Assembly: GCA_023260615.1 (NCBI GenBank)
Contig: JALQUY010000050.1
Span: 1 to 11,363, forward strand
Reading direction: 5' to 3'
DNA: 11,363 bases
Source of the DNA: Schleiferiaceae bacterium
GTDB lineage: Bacteria > Bacteroidota > Bacteroidia > Flavobacteriales > Schleiferiaceae
The position numbers and the translations under genes are program-made. Under the pieces are notes generated by a model that did no database searches, was not told the DNA's origin, and was given only the letters and a program-made list of their open reading frames with translations. Of this stretch, positions 1 through 6,481 are shown piece after piece. Position 1 is the stretch's first letter, and each line of letters begins with the position of its first letter.

Positions 1-2
1 CC

Positions 3-1289
3 TTCACCGCAAAAACAGGATGGGTCAATCCCGAACTACCGGATCAATCCGTCGGCACCATCCTCCAGCTCTACTCCAATGAGATGGATGGCGCCATGGG
101 AAATTCGACCATCGATCCCGTTCACGCGAGTTCCCTCTACGGCCTCCAAAACGGCGGCATGGCCCAAGTGCTCTTCCGCCATGGCTGGGGCACGTGGAGT
201 CAAACGTCCGGACTACTGCTGACGGCGGACCGATACGACTTCGACTTTGTGCAAACCGACCTCGGTACGACGATGGGATGGCTAGAGGTGGATTTGGGTC
301 TTTCGACCGAATGGACCTATGCGCCTTCCGATCACTTCACGGCTGTCTTGGGGGCCCGCTACGACTGGAATTCCATCGTATCGCATCAAGTCTCACCCCG
401 CATCCACCTTCGCTGGGAGCCCGTGGAAAAGCACACCCTTCGCCTAGCCGCAGGCCGAGGATTCCGCAACGCTTTGCCCTTGGTGGAGGAATGGGGCCGC
501 TTGGCCACCAACCGCACCTTGCGCAGTCAGCCATCTTCGCTCTATCACATCCTAGGCGGCTCCTACCTCAACATGGAAGAGGCCTATAACACGGGCCTGA
601 GCTATGCTTGGAATTTCAAGTTGAACTACATGCCGGGGTCCCTGCAGCTCGATGCCCACTCGACGGTATTTGGGCAAACGGTGGTGCAAGATTATTGGAC
701 GCCCGGTCAGCGCTACCTCTACACCCAGTTCACCTCCTCTGTAGAACCCATTCGCCCCATGGCCTCCAACACGGCAGGTGCCTCCGTGACCTACCAGCTC
801 AACAAGCGTACGGAAATGCGCCTGGCCTACCGATACCAAGACTTAAGTGTGGTCTACCGGGACGAGTCCGGCATTGTAGCTCAGGACGTTGCGCTTTCGG
901 CCCCCTTTGTGCCCAAACACCGCCTGATGGCCCACCTCAGCCGTGAATTCAAAGGCGGTTGGACGGCAGATGCTACCCTCCAGCGCTATGGGGAGCAGCC
1001 CATTCCAGGCACGGATCCCAGTGCCTATCCGTCCGTAGAGACGGCCCCAGCCTTCAACTTACTGAACGGTCAAATTCGCAAAGCATGGGCGGGTGGAGAC
1101 GTTTACCTTGGTCTTGAAAACGGCCTGAACGTCATGCAAACCAACCCCATTGACGGCGCGGTGAATACGCAGACGGGAGAGGCCCTCCTTCCTTCTTCGG
1201 CCTACTTCCAGACCTACTTCGATGCTACCCGCATTTGGGGACCCATTTTTGGCCGAATGGTCTACCTTGGCACCAATCTTGTGCTGTAA
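3..1289 (+). CDS. TonB-dependent outer-membrane receptor, C-terminal part (5' truncated by window edge)
   Basis: The frame is open from the left edge, so the gene begins outside the window. About 428 codons are visible. What is visible is beta-barrel: alternating aromatic/hydrophobic strands joined by polar loops, many Tyr/Trp residues, and strand-like segments such as YLNMEEAYNTGLSYAW and HRLMAHLSREF. The last stretch (WGPIFGRMVYLGTNLVL) resembles the closing strand of Bacteroidota TBDTs, though it ends in Leu rather than the more usual Phe/Trp. The plug domain, TonB box and signal peptide lie outside the window. The family imports siderophores, metals, cobalamin or glycans through the outer membrane, powered by TonB-ExbBD. 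The substrate cannot be read from this part, and no SusD partner follows. The LolD/MacB-type ATPase starts 6 bases after the stop, which suggests co-transcription. I am confident of the family and not of the function. Confidence 0.85.
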   Translation, partial: FTAKTGWVNPELPDQSVGTILQLYSNEMDGAMGNSTIDPVHASSLYGLQNGGMAQVLFRHGWGTWSQTSGLLLTADRYDFDFVQTDLGTTMGWLEVDLGLSTEWTYAPSDHFTAVLGARYDWNSIVSHQVSPRIHLRWEPVEKHTLRLAAGRGFRNALPLVEEWGRLATNRTLRSQPSSLYHILGGSYLNMEEAYNTGLSYAWNFKLNYMPGSLQLDAHSTVFGQTVVQDYWTPGQRYLYTQFTSSVEPIRPMASNTAGASVTYQLNKRTEMRLAYRYQDLSVVYRDESGIVAQDVALSAPFVPKHRLMAHLSREFKGGWTADATLQRYGEQPIPGTDPSAYPSVETAPAFNLLNGQIRKAWAGGDVYLGLENGLNVMQTNPIDGAVNTQTGEALLPSSAYFQTYFDATRIWGPIFGRMVYLGTNLVL

Positions 1290-1295
1290 CACCTC

Positions 1296-1988
1296 ATGGA
1301 CTCCAAAAGCGTTATTTCCCTCCGCGGCATCACCCGAGATTTTCAACTCGGTGCCCAAACTGTTCACGTGCTCAAAGGCATTGACTTAGATATTCAAAAA
1401 GGGGAATACGTCGCCTTGATGGGTCCTTCTGGAAGCGGGAAGTCCACCCTCATGAATTTACTGGGCTGTTTGGATACGCCTACTGGGGGCAGTTACCATT
1501 TGGCGGGTCGCGACGTGAGCCGAATGGACGACAACGATCTCGCCGCCGTCCGCAACAAGGAAATTGGCTTTGTCTTCCAAACCTTCAACCTGATTCCTCG
1601 CCAAACCGCATTGCAAAACGTGGCTTTGCCCATGGTCTATGCGGGCGCCAGCAAGGAAGTTCGGACCGAACGTGCCGAGGAAGTTTTGCGTCAGGTCGGC
1701 TTGGAGGACCGAATGGACCACCGGCCTAACCAACTTTCGGGGGGTCAGCGTCAACGGGTTGCCGTAGCGCGCGCCTTGGTGAACACGCCATCGATGATTT
1801 TGGCCGACGAACCTACCGGAAACCTCGACAGCACGACCTCCGTGGAAATTATGAAGCTGTTCGATGACATCCATAAAGCGGGAAATACCCTCGTCGTCGT
1901 GACCCACGAAGAGGACATCGCACAGCATGCCCACCGCATTATCCGACTTCGCGATGGTGTGATCGAAAGCGATACCCCCAACCGCTGA
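1296..1988 (+). CDS. ABC transporter ATP-binding protein, LolD/MacB family
   Basis: This 230-residue protein is a complete stand-alone nucleotide-binding domain. Visible motifs are Walker A GPSGSGKST (43-51), Q-loop Q95 in FVFQTFNL, signature LSGGQ (147-151), Walker B MILADE (167-172) followed by PTGNLDS, and the switch histidine H204 in VVVTHEE. The length and the signature-to-Walker B region match the LolD/MacB/FtsE-like group, which powers lipoprotein release, efflux of macrolides or peptides, or related mechanotransmission through an FtsX-type permease. It begins 6 bases after the TBDT stop, with no recognisable Shine-Dalgarno sequence. No permease follows: the next gene is an aldehyde dehydrogenase. 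The partner must be encoded upstream of the window or elsewhere. The ATPase assignment is firm; the exact transporter is not, so no gene symbol is given. Confidence 0.93.
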   Translation: MDSKSVISLRGITRDFQLGAQTVHVLKGIDLDIQKGEYVALMGPSGSGKSTLMNLLGCLDTPTGGSYHLAGRDVSRMDDNDLAAVRNKEIGFVFQTFNLIPRQTALQNVALPMVYAGASKEVRTERAEEVLRQVGLEDRMDHRPNQLSGGQRQRVAVARALVNTPSMILADEPTGNLDSTTSVEIMKLFDDIHKAGNTLVVVTHEEDIAQHAHRIIRLRDGVIESDTPNR

Positions 1989-2009
1989 ACTAAAGTGAAC
2001 TTGTTGGGG

Positions 2010-2017
2010 TAAATTGG
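2010..2017 (+). promoter_or_regulatory. Weak candidate -7 element ahead of the aldehyde dehydrogenase gene
   Basis: TAAATTGG matches the Bacteroidota -7 consensus TAnnTTTG in all but one position and sits 13 bases before the ATG at 2031. No convincing -33 TTTG lies at the usual distance. The 42-base gap between the ABC gene and the dehydrogenase is long enough for a separate promoter, but read-through from upstream is equally possible. Confidence 0.25.
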
Positions 2018-2030
2018 GTTAGCAGAAATC

Positions 2031-3431
2031 ATGGATAGCCAGACCCTTACCGCCGTTTTCAAGCGCCTAGAAGCCTCCGCGCCCGTTGTAGGTCGACATA
2101 CAGCCACCCAACGCATTGCACGACTACGCGCCCTGAAAAAAGCCTTGCTCGCTCGCCGAGCCGAGGCCCTCGCGGCCCTGAAGTCCGACCTCAACCGCGC
2201 GGAACCCGATACAGACCTCAACGAGCTCCTGCCCGTCACCTCCAGCATCGACTACGTGGTGGGCCAACTCCGCCAGTGGATGCGCCCCGAGCGACACGGA
2301 CTTCCCATCACTCTCATCCCCGGCCGAGCCGAAGTCGTCTACGAATCCAAAGGCGCCGTTCTCATCGTTTCGCCCTGGAACTTCCCCATCAATCTTTGCC
2401 TCGTTCCCCTGGTCTACGCGGTGGCCGCCGGCAATTCCGTGGCGCTGAAGCCCTCCGAACTTTCTCCTGCTACCGCTGACTTCCTCGCGTCCTTGATCGC
2501 TGAGGTCTTCCCGCCTGAAGAAGTATCCGTAGTCCTGGGTGGCGTAGAGGTGGCGGTGGGCATCTTGGACCATCCTTGGAACCACATTTTCTTTACCGGC
2601 TCGCCTAAAATTGGCAGCCAAGTCATGGCGGGCGCGGCCAAATACCTCACATCAGTCACTTTGGAATTAGGCGGCAAATCGCCCGTCTTTTTGCATCCTA
2701 AATTTGGGCCCGAAGCCGCTGGCGAACGCGTAGGTTGGGCCAAAGGCCTCAATGCAGGCCAGGTGTGCATTGCCCCCGACTATGCCTTAGTCCGAAAAGA
2801 CCAGCGCGACGCCTTTATCGAAGGCTTCAAGCGCGGAGTCGTCAAGCACTACAGTTCCAGCCCCTCGAAGAACCCCGACTTCTGTAGAATCGTCCACCCC
2901 CGACACTGGGACCGTTTGGACGCTTGGTTCCAAGAAGCGGTTGCCGGGGGTGCCGAGTACTGGCAGGTGGATGCGCCCAATCGCGATACCTGCTACTATC
3001 CGCTGACGATTGTTTGGGACGTTCCGGAGCATATGGATTTGGTCTGTCACGAAATCTTTGGTCCTATTCTGCCCGTCAAAACCTACATCGAAACCGTTGA
3101 CGGCCTGGCCAGTATCAACGCACAATCGCGCCCGTTGGTCCTTTACCTCTTGAGCCACGACGAAGCATGGTCCAATGGGGTCATTGCCGAAACCCGTGCC
3201 GGCGCTACCGTTGTCAACGATTTCTACCTGCACTACATGCACCCCACCCTGCCTTTTGGCGGCGTGAACACTTCCGGTATCGGAAAATCGCACGGCCTTT
3301 GGGGCTTCCGGGAATTCACCAACGCCCGCAGCGTGTACCGCCGTGGCCGCTGGTCCCCAACGATGCTTTTGGCTCCTCCTTACACCGACTGGAAGCGCAA
3401 GCTGATTGCGTTGGTGGCGAAGTGGCTCTGA
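2031..3431 (+). CDS. Aldehyde dehydrogenase, class-3/fatty-aldehyde-dehydrogenase-like
   Basis: The protein has 466 residues, the usual length for the short class-3 (ALDH3/FALDH-like) branch of the superfamily, which oxidises aldehydes to acids with NAD(P)+. Visible landmarks are VSPWNFP (113-119) with the active-site Asn117, the nucleotide-binding stretch ALKPSE (138-143), FFTGSPKIG (187-195), the general base Glu212 in LELGG, the catalytic Cys246 in NAGQVCIAPD, the cofactor-binding Glu341 in HEIFGP, and LPFGGVNTSGIG near 407-418. The C-terminus ends in an amphipathic or hydrophobic tail (WKRKLIALVAKWL), which in class-3 enzymes can contact membranes. All catalytic residues are present, so it should be active. 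The substrate is not determinable; medium- or long-chain fatty aldehydes are the family-based guess. It lies 42 bases after the ABC ATPase on the same strand, with no obvious functional link. Confidence 0.93.
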   Translation: MDSQTLTAVFKRLEASAPVVGRHTATQRIARLRALKKALLARRAEALAALKSDLNRAEPDTDLNELLPVTSSIDYVVGQLRQWMRPERHGLPITLIPGRAEVVYESKGAVLIVSPWNFPINLCLVPLVYAVAAGNSVALKPSELSPATADFLASLIAEVFPPEEVSVVLGGVEVAVGILDHPWNHIFFTGSPKIGSQVMAGAAKYLTSVTLELGGKSPVFLHPKFGPEAAGERVGWAKGLNAGQVCIAPDYALVRKDQRDAFIEGFKRGVVKHYSSSPSKNPDFCRIVHPRHWDRLDAWFQEAVAGGAEYWQVDAPNRDTCYYPLTIVWDVPEHMDLVCHEIFGPILPVKTYIETVDGLASINAQSRPLVLYLLSHDEAWSNGVIAETRAGATVVNDFYLHYMHPTLPFGGVNTSGIGKSHGLWGFREFTNARSVYRRGRWSPTMLLAPPYTDWKRKLIALVAKWL

Positions 3432-3443
3432 GCGCCTTCGGCG
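3431..3443. other. Short GC hairpin after the aldehyde dehydrogenase gene
   Basis: GCGCC-TTC-GGCGC is a perfect 5-bp stem with a 3-base loop starting next to the TGA stop. It is not followed by a T-run, so it is at best a weak transcription-end or mRNA 3' stability element. Confidence 0.3.
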
Positions 3444-3444
3444 C

Positions 3445-3476
3445 GTGAGGGGGCTCGAGGGCTTGAGGGCTAGGCA
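3445..3476 (+). repeat. Degenerate 8-bp tandem repeat, about four units
   Basis: Units read GTGAGGGG, then GCTCGAGG and GCTTGAGG (one difference between them), then the decayed GCTAGGCA. The 8-base register and the purine-rich G-start pattern are shared with the two arrays further right (3520-3559 and 3636-3675), although this array is more GC-rich. Confidence 0.55.
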
Positions 3477-3519
3477 AATCAACAGAAAGTCCCAGCGCGC
3501 GGCGAAGTTCCACAACCTG

Positions 3520-3559
3520 GTTTAAGGGTAAAAGAGATTAAGCGTTTAAGCGTAGAGGC
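3520..3559 (+). repeat. Five-unit degenerate octamer array, left arm
   Basis: Five consecutive 8-base units fit a G-T/A-T/A-T/A-A-A-G-N pattern. The middle of the array contains a perfect tandem duplication of TTAAGCGT (3538-3545 and 3546-3553). The array lies in the convergent intergenic region and has a counterpart of the same length in the opposite orientation at 3636-3675. By hand count about 29 of 40 positions of the two arms are complementary, so together they could form a long imperfect hairpin or cruciform. Confidence 0.6.
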
Positions 3560-3569
3560 TACAGCGCAA

Positions 3570-3607
3570 AGCCCGAGCTCTCTAGCTTCATGGCGCAGCC
3601 CGAGCTC
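3570..3607 (+). repeat. Direct repeat AGCCCGAGCTC in the linker between the octamer arrays
   Basis: AGCCCGAGCTC occurs at 3570-3580 and again at 3597-3607. Both copies are preceded by GCGCA, in the first copy with two extra A bases. The unit contains the palindrome GAGCTC. No gene is visible in this linker: the ATG at 3590 opens a reading frame that runs through the terminator into infB antisense. Confidence 0.5.
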
Positions 3608-3635
3608 CAAAAGAAAAGGGCTCAAGAATCGAGAA

Positions 3636-3675
3636 GCCTTCACCCCTCAACTCTTAAACCCTTTAACGCTTTAAC
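3636..3675 (-). repeat. Five-unit degenerate octamer array, right arm (inverted)
   Basis: Read on the minus strand from 3675 down to 3636, five 8-base units follow the same pattern as the left arm: GTTAAAGC, GTTAAAGG, GTTTAAGA, then two more divergent units, GTTGAGGG and GTGAAGGC. The left arm also ends in its most divergent, GC-richer unit, so the two arms mirror each other in both unit number and gradient. The array directly follows the infB terminator hairpin. Confidence 0.6.
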
Positions 3676-3695
3676 AGAAAACGCGTGCGTTTTCT
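3676..3695 (-). terminator. Bidirectional intrinsic terminator of infB
   Basis: AGAAAACGC-GT-GCGTTTTCT is a perfect inverted repeat with 9-bp arms (8-bp stem with a 4-base loop in practice). On the minus strand it starts with the last base of the infB stop codon, and its distal arm ends in TTTTCTGTT. On the plus strand it also ends in TTTTCTT. The A-tract/T-tract flanks around a short GC core are typical of a terminator working in both directions between convergent genes. Confidence 0.7.
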
Positions 3696-6451
3696 TAGAT
3701 CTCGCGCTGAACCTCGATTTCTTGGAAGCCTTCAATCACGTCGCCGACTTTGATGTCGTTGAAGTTCTTGATGTTCAGACCACAGTCCATGCCCTTCTTG
3801 ACTTCTTTAGCGTCGTCTTTAAAGCGCTTGAGTGAGCCCAGCTCGCCCGTGTAGACCACGACGCCATCGCGAATGATGCGGACGCGGGTGTTGCGGGTGA
3901 TGGTGCCGTCGGTGACCATACAGCCAGCGATGGTGCCGACTTTGGAGATCTTGAAGGTTTCGCGGATCTCCAAGGTACAGGTGATTTCCTCCTTGAGGTC
4001 GGGGGAAAGCATGCCCGACATGGCGTCTTTGATGTCGTTGATGGCATCGTAGATGATGCTGTAGAGGCGGATTTCGATGTCTTCTTTTTCGGCTAGCTTT
4101 CGGGCAGATGCGGCAGGACGAACCTGGAAGCCCACGATGATAGCCTTAGAAGCGGTCGCCAACAGAACGTCGCTGTCGGTAATGCCACCCACCGCTTTGT
4201 GGATGATATTCACTTGAATTTCTTCCGTGCTCAAACGCTGGAGTGAGTCGGACAACGCTTCGATCGAACCGTCCACGTCGCCCTTCAAGACGATGTTGAG
4301 CTCTTGGAAGTCGCCAACGGCCAAACGGCGTCCGATTTCTTCCAGAGTAAGATTCTTCTGCGAACGAACGCTCTGCTCGCGGGCCAATTGCTGGCGGCGC
4401 GTGGCAATGTTCTTGGCTTCGCGCTCGTCTTCCATGACGACGTAGTTGTCGCCGGCTTGAGGGGCGCCGTCCAAACCAAGGATGGACACCGGCATGGAGG
4501 GGCCGACTTCCTTGAGTTTGTTGCCGCGCTCGTCCATCATGGCGCGCACCTTGCCGCTGTAAGGGCCTACGAGGATGTAGTCGCCAATGCGGAGGGTACC
4601 GGTTTGGTTCAAGAGAGTCGTCACATAGCCACGGCCTTTGTCAAGGGTGGCTTCAATCACGGTACCCTTGGCCATACGCGTGGGGTCCGCTTTCAGATCG
4701 AGCATTTCTGCTTCGAGCAATACTTTTTCGAGAAGCTTGTCCACATTGAGACCGGTCTTGGCCGAAATCTCCTGAGACTGAATTGTTCCACCCCAGTCTT
4801 CGACGAGGAGGTTCATTTGGCTCAATTGCTCCTTGATGCGTTCAGGGTTCGCACTGGGGCGATCCACCTTGTTGATGGCGAATACAATGGGTACGCCGGC
4901 CGCTTGGGCGTGGCTGATGGCTTCTTTCGTTTGGGGCATGACCGAATCGTCCGCCGCAATCACGATAATAACGATGTCCGTCACCTGAGCACCACGCGCA
5001 CGCATCGCCGTGAAGGCTTCGTGACCAGGGGTGTCGAGGAAGGCAATGGTTTGGCCCGTGGGCAGCTGTACACTGTACGCACCGATGTGCTGCGTAATGC
5101 CGCCCGCTTCGCCCGCGATGACGTTGGCGCTTCGGATAAAGTCCAACAAAGAGGTTTTACCGTGGTCAACGTGGCCCATGACGGTCACGATAGGTGAACG
5201 GGATACCAGGTTTTCCGCCTTGTCCTCTTCGTTGAATACCTCCTGCATTTCCTCATCGACGAACTCCACTTCGTAGCCAAATTCGTCCGCTACAATCGTC
5301 AGGGTCTCTTTGTCCAAACGTTGGTTCATCGACGCCATGATGCCCAAAGACATACACGTCGAGATAACCTCGGTCGGAGTGGCGTTCATCATGTTTGCCA
5401 CTTCCAAAAGGGTGACAAATTCGGTGAGCTTGAGGGTCTTTTCTCCTTCGATACGCTCCAATTCGGCCATTTCGCGGCGCTCGCTGCGCTCGGCGCGCTT
5501 GTCACGACGCATTTTGGATCCCTTGGACTTGCGGCCTCCGCCCAATTTCTCGAGCGTCTCCTTGATTTTGCGTTCGATATCCTCCTTGGACACCTCTTTG
5601 GGTGCAGGGGCAGGCGCACCGCGGCGACTTCCCAATCCAGGGCGGTTGTTGTCGCGGCGTCCAGGTCCACCTACCGAAGCAGCACCCGTCGTAGTGCGAC
5701 CACCGCCGGCGGCTGGCTTCTGAAGGCCTTCGGTCTTGATGCGCTTGCGCTTGCCAGCCTCGCCCGCAGGCTTGGGCTTCTTGGCGAACTGCGAAAGGTC
5801 GATGGTCTGGCCCGTTAACTTGGGACCGTCCAGCTTTTGATACTGCGTAGTGTGTGTTCCTTCCTCCTTGGCAGGATCGGGAGCAGGGGCTGCAGGAGTA
5901 GTAGCTGCGGGAGCGGCAGCGCTTGCCGCTTTGGGTGCCTCAACGGCAGGAGCTACTGGAGCCTCAGGTGCAGCAGGGCTTTTCGCTTTGGGTGCCTCAA
6001 CGGCAGGCGCAGCAGGAGCTTCGACGGCCGGAGCTGCGGGGCTTGCCGCTTTGGGGGCCTCAACGGCAGATGCTGCAGGAGCTTCGGCGGCGGGGGCCTC
6101 CACTTTCTTCGCTGCGGCCTTGGGGTTTAGATCAATTTTGCCAGCGAATTTTGGACCGTCGAGTTTTGCCGTTCCTCGGATGACTTCGGGCTTGGCCTTC
6201 TCGGCCGCTACCTCGCGTTCCGCCTGGATGGCTTCCTTCTCTTCACGCTTCTGCTGAATTAAAGTTTCGGCCTTGTCCTTGCTGGATTTGTCCGAGGCAA
6301 AATTCTGAAGCAAGAGATCGTACTGCGCCTGATCAATTTTGGCGTTACGATTCTTCTCCACCTCTTGGCCCTTGGACGTCAAATAGTCCACGGCGGTGTC
6401 GAGGCCGATGTTTAACTCGCTAAGAACCTTGCTAATTCGGTAACTACTCAT
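3695..6451 (-). CDS. infB: Translation initiation factor IF-2
   Basis: This 918-residue GTPase delivers fMet-tRNA to the 30S subunit and promotes 50S joining. The N-terminus (1-50, MSSYRISKVLSELNIG) is the small helical IF2 N domain found in Bacteroidota. Residues 118-190 are a low-complexity Ala/Pro/Glu/Lys linker. A basic Gly/Arg-rich stretch (230-325) precedes the conserved IF2 domain around 339-390. The G domain shows G1 GHVDHGKT (426-433), the G2 region GGITQHIG (450-457), G3 DTPGHE (473-478), G4 NKVD (527-530) and G5 SAK (563-565), followed by the two OB-like domains and C-terminal fMet-tRNA-binding domain. The motif KLDGPK occurs twice (96-101 and 206-211), bracketing the Ala/Pro linker. 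The start at 6451 lies 30 bases after the nusA stop and gives the expected N-terminus. It is the last gene of the rimP-nusA-infB operon and ends at an intrinsic terminator. Confidence 0.97.
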   Translation of the reverse strand: MSSYRISKVLSELNIGLDTAVDYLTSKGQEVEKNRNAKIDQAQYDLLLQNFASDKSSKDKAETLIQQKREEKEAIQAEREVAAEKAKPEVIRGTAKLDGPKFAGKIDLNPKAAAKKVEAPAAEAPAASAVEAPKAASPAAPAVEAPAAPAVEAPKAKSPAAPEAPVAPAVEAPKAASAAAPAATTPAAPAPDPAKEEGTHTTQYQKLDGPKLTGQTIDLSQFAKKPKPAGEAGKRKRIKTEGLQKPAAGGGRTTTGAASVGGPGRRDNNRPGLGSRRGAPAPAPKEVSKEDIERKIKETLEKLGGGRKSKGSKMRRDKRAERSERREMAELERIEGEKTLKLTEFVTLLEVANMMNATPTEVISTCMSLGIMASMNQRLDKETLTIVADEFGYEVEFVDEEMQEVFNEEDKAENLVSRSPIVTVMGHVDHGKTSLLDFIRSANVIAGEAGGITQHIGAYSVQLPTGQTIAFLDTPGHEAFTAMRARGAQVTDIVIIVIAADDSVMPQTKEAISHAQAAGVPIVFAINKVDRPSANPERIKEQLSQMNLLVEDWGGTIQSQEISAKTGLNVDKLLEKVLLEAEMLDLKADPTRMAKGTVIEATLDKGRGYVTTLLNQTGTLRIGDYILVGPYSGKVRAMMDERGNKLKEVGPSMPVSILGLDGAPQAGDNYVVMEDEREAKNIATRRQQLAREQSVRSQKNLTLEEIGRRLAVGDFQELNIVLKGDVDGSIEALSDSLQRLSTEEIQVNIIHKAVGGITDSDVLLATASKAIIVGFQVRPAASARKLAEKEDIEIRLYSIIYDAINDIKDAMSGMLSPDLKEEITCTLEIRETFKISKVGTIAGCMVTDGTITRNTRVRIIRDGVVVYTGELGSLKRFKDDAKEVKKGMDCGLNIKNFNDIKVGDVIEGFQEIEVQREI
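5882..6100 (-). repeat. Imperfect repeats encoding the Ala/Pro linker of IF-2
   Basis: A 23-base core, covering the codons for AVEAPKA, recurs at 5928-5950, 5985-6007 and 6048-6070. The first two copies are identical, and the third differs by a few bases. Copy spacings are 57 and 63 bases, both multiples of three, so the reading frame is preserved. The pattern fits in-frame duplication by slippage within a disordered linker whose length is free to vary. Confidence 0.75.
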
Positions 6452-6481
6452 AAATGCAAATTTCGCTGCTAGGCTATAAAA

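Noticed and set aside
1989..2030. Terminator or riboswitch between the ABC ATPase and the aldehyde dehydrogenase
   Set aside because: The 42-base gap shows no stem of useful length and is too short for a riboswitch.
3432..3694. Whether the repeat-rich gap is a CRISPR array, a transposon end or an attachment site
   Set aside because: Units are only 8 bases with no spacers, there is no cas gene or transposase, and no tRNA or integrase is nearby.
3590..3835. Possible small plus-strand gene (81 codons) in the convergent intergenic region
   Set aside because: It crosses the octamer array and terminator and then runs antisense through the end of infB, so its apparent protein is a by-product.
4304..5197. 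Long open frame (297 codons) on the plus strand
   Set aside because: It is antisense to the highly conserved GTPase part of infB, shows no family resemblance or signal, and is explained by the GC-rich codon pattern of infB.
5837..6257. Overlapping plus-strand frames rich in Ala/Gly/Ser and Arg/Cys
   Set aside because: They are mirror images of the Ala/Pro repeat region of infB. Their low-complexity composition comes from the repeat, not from coding selection.
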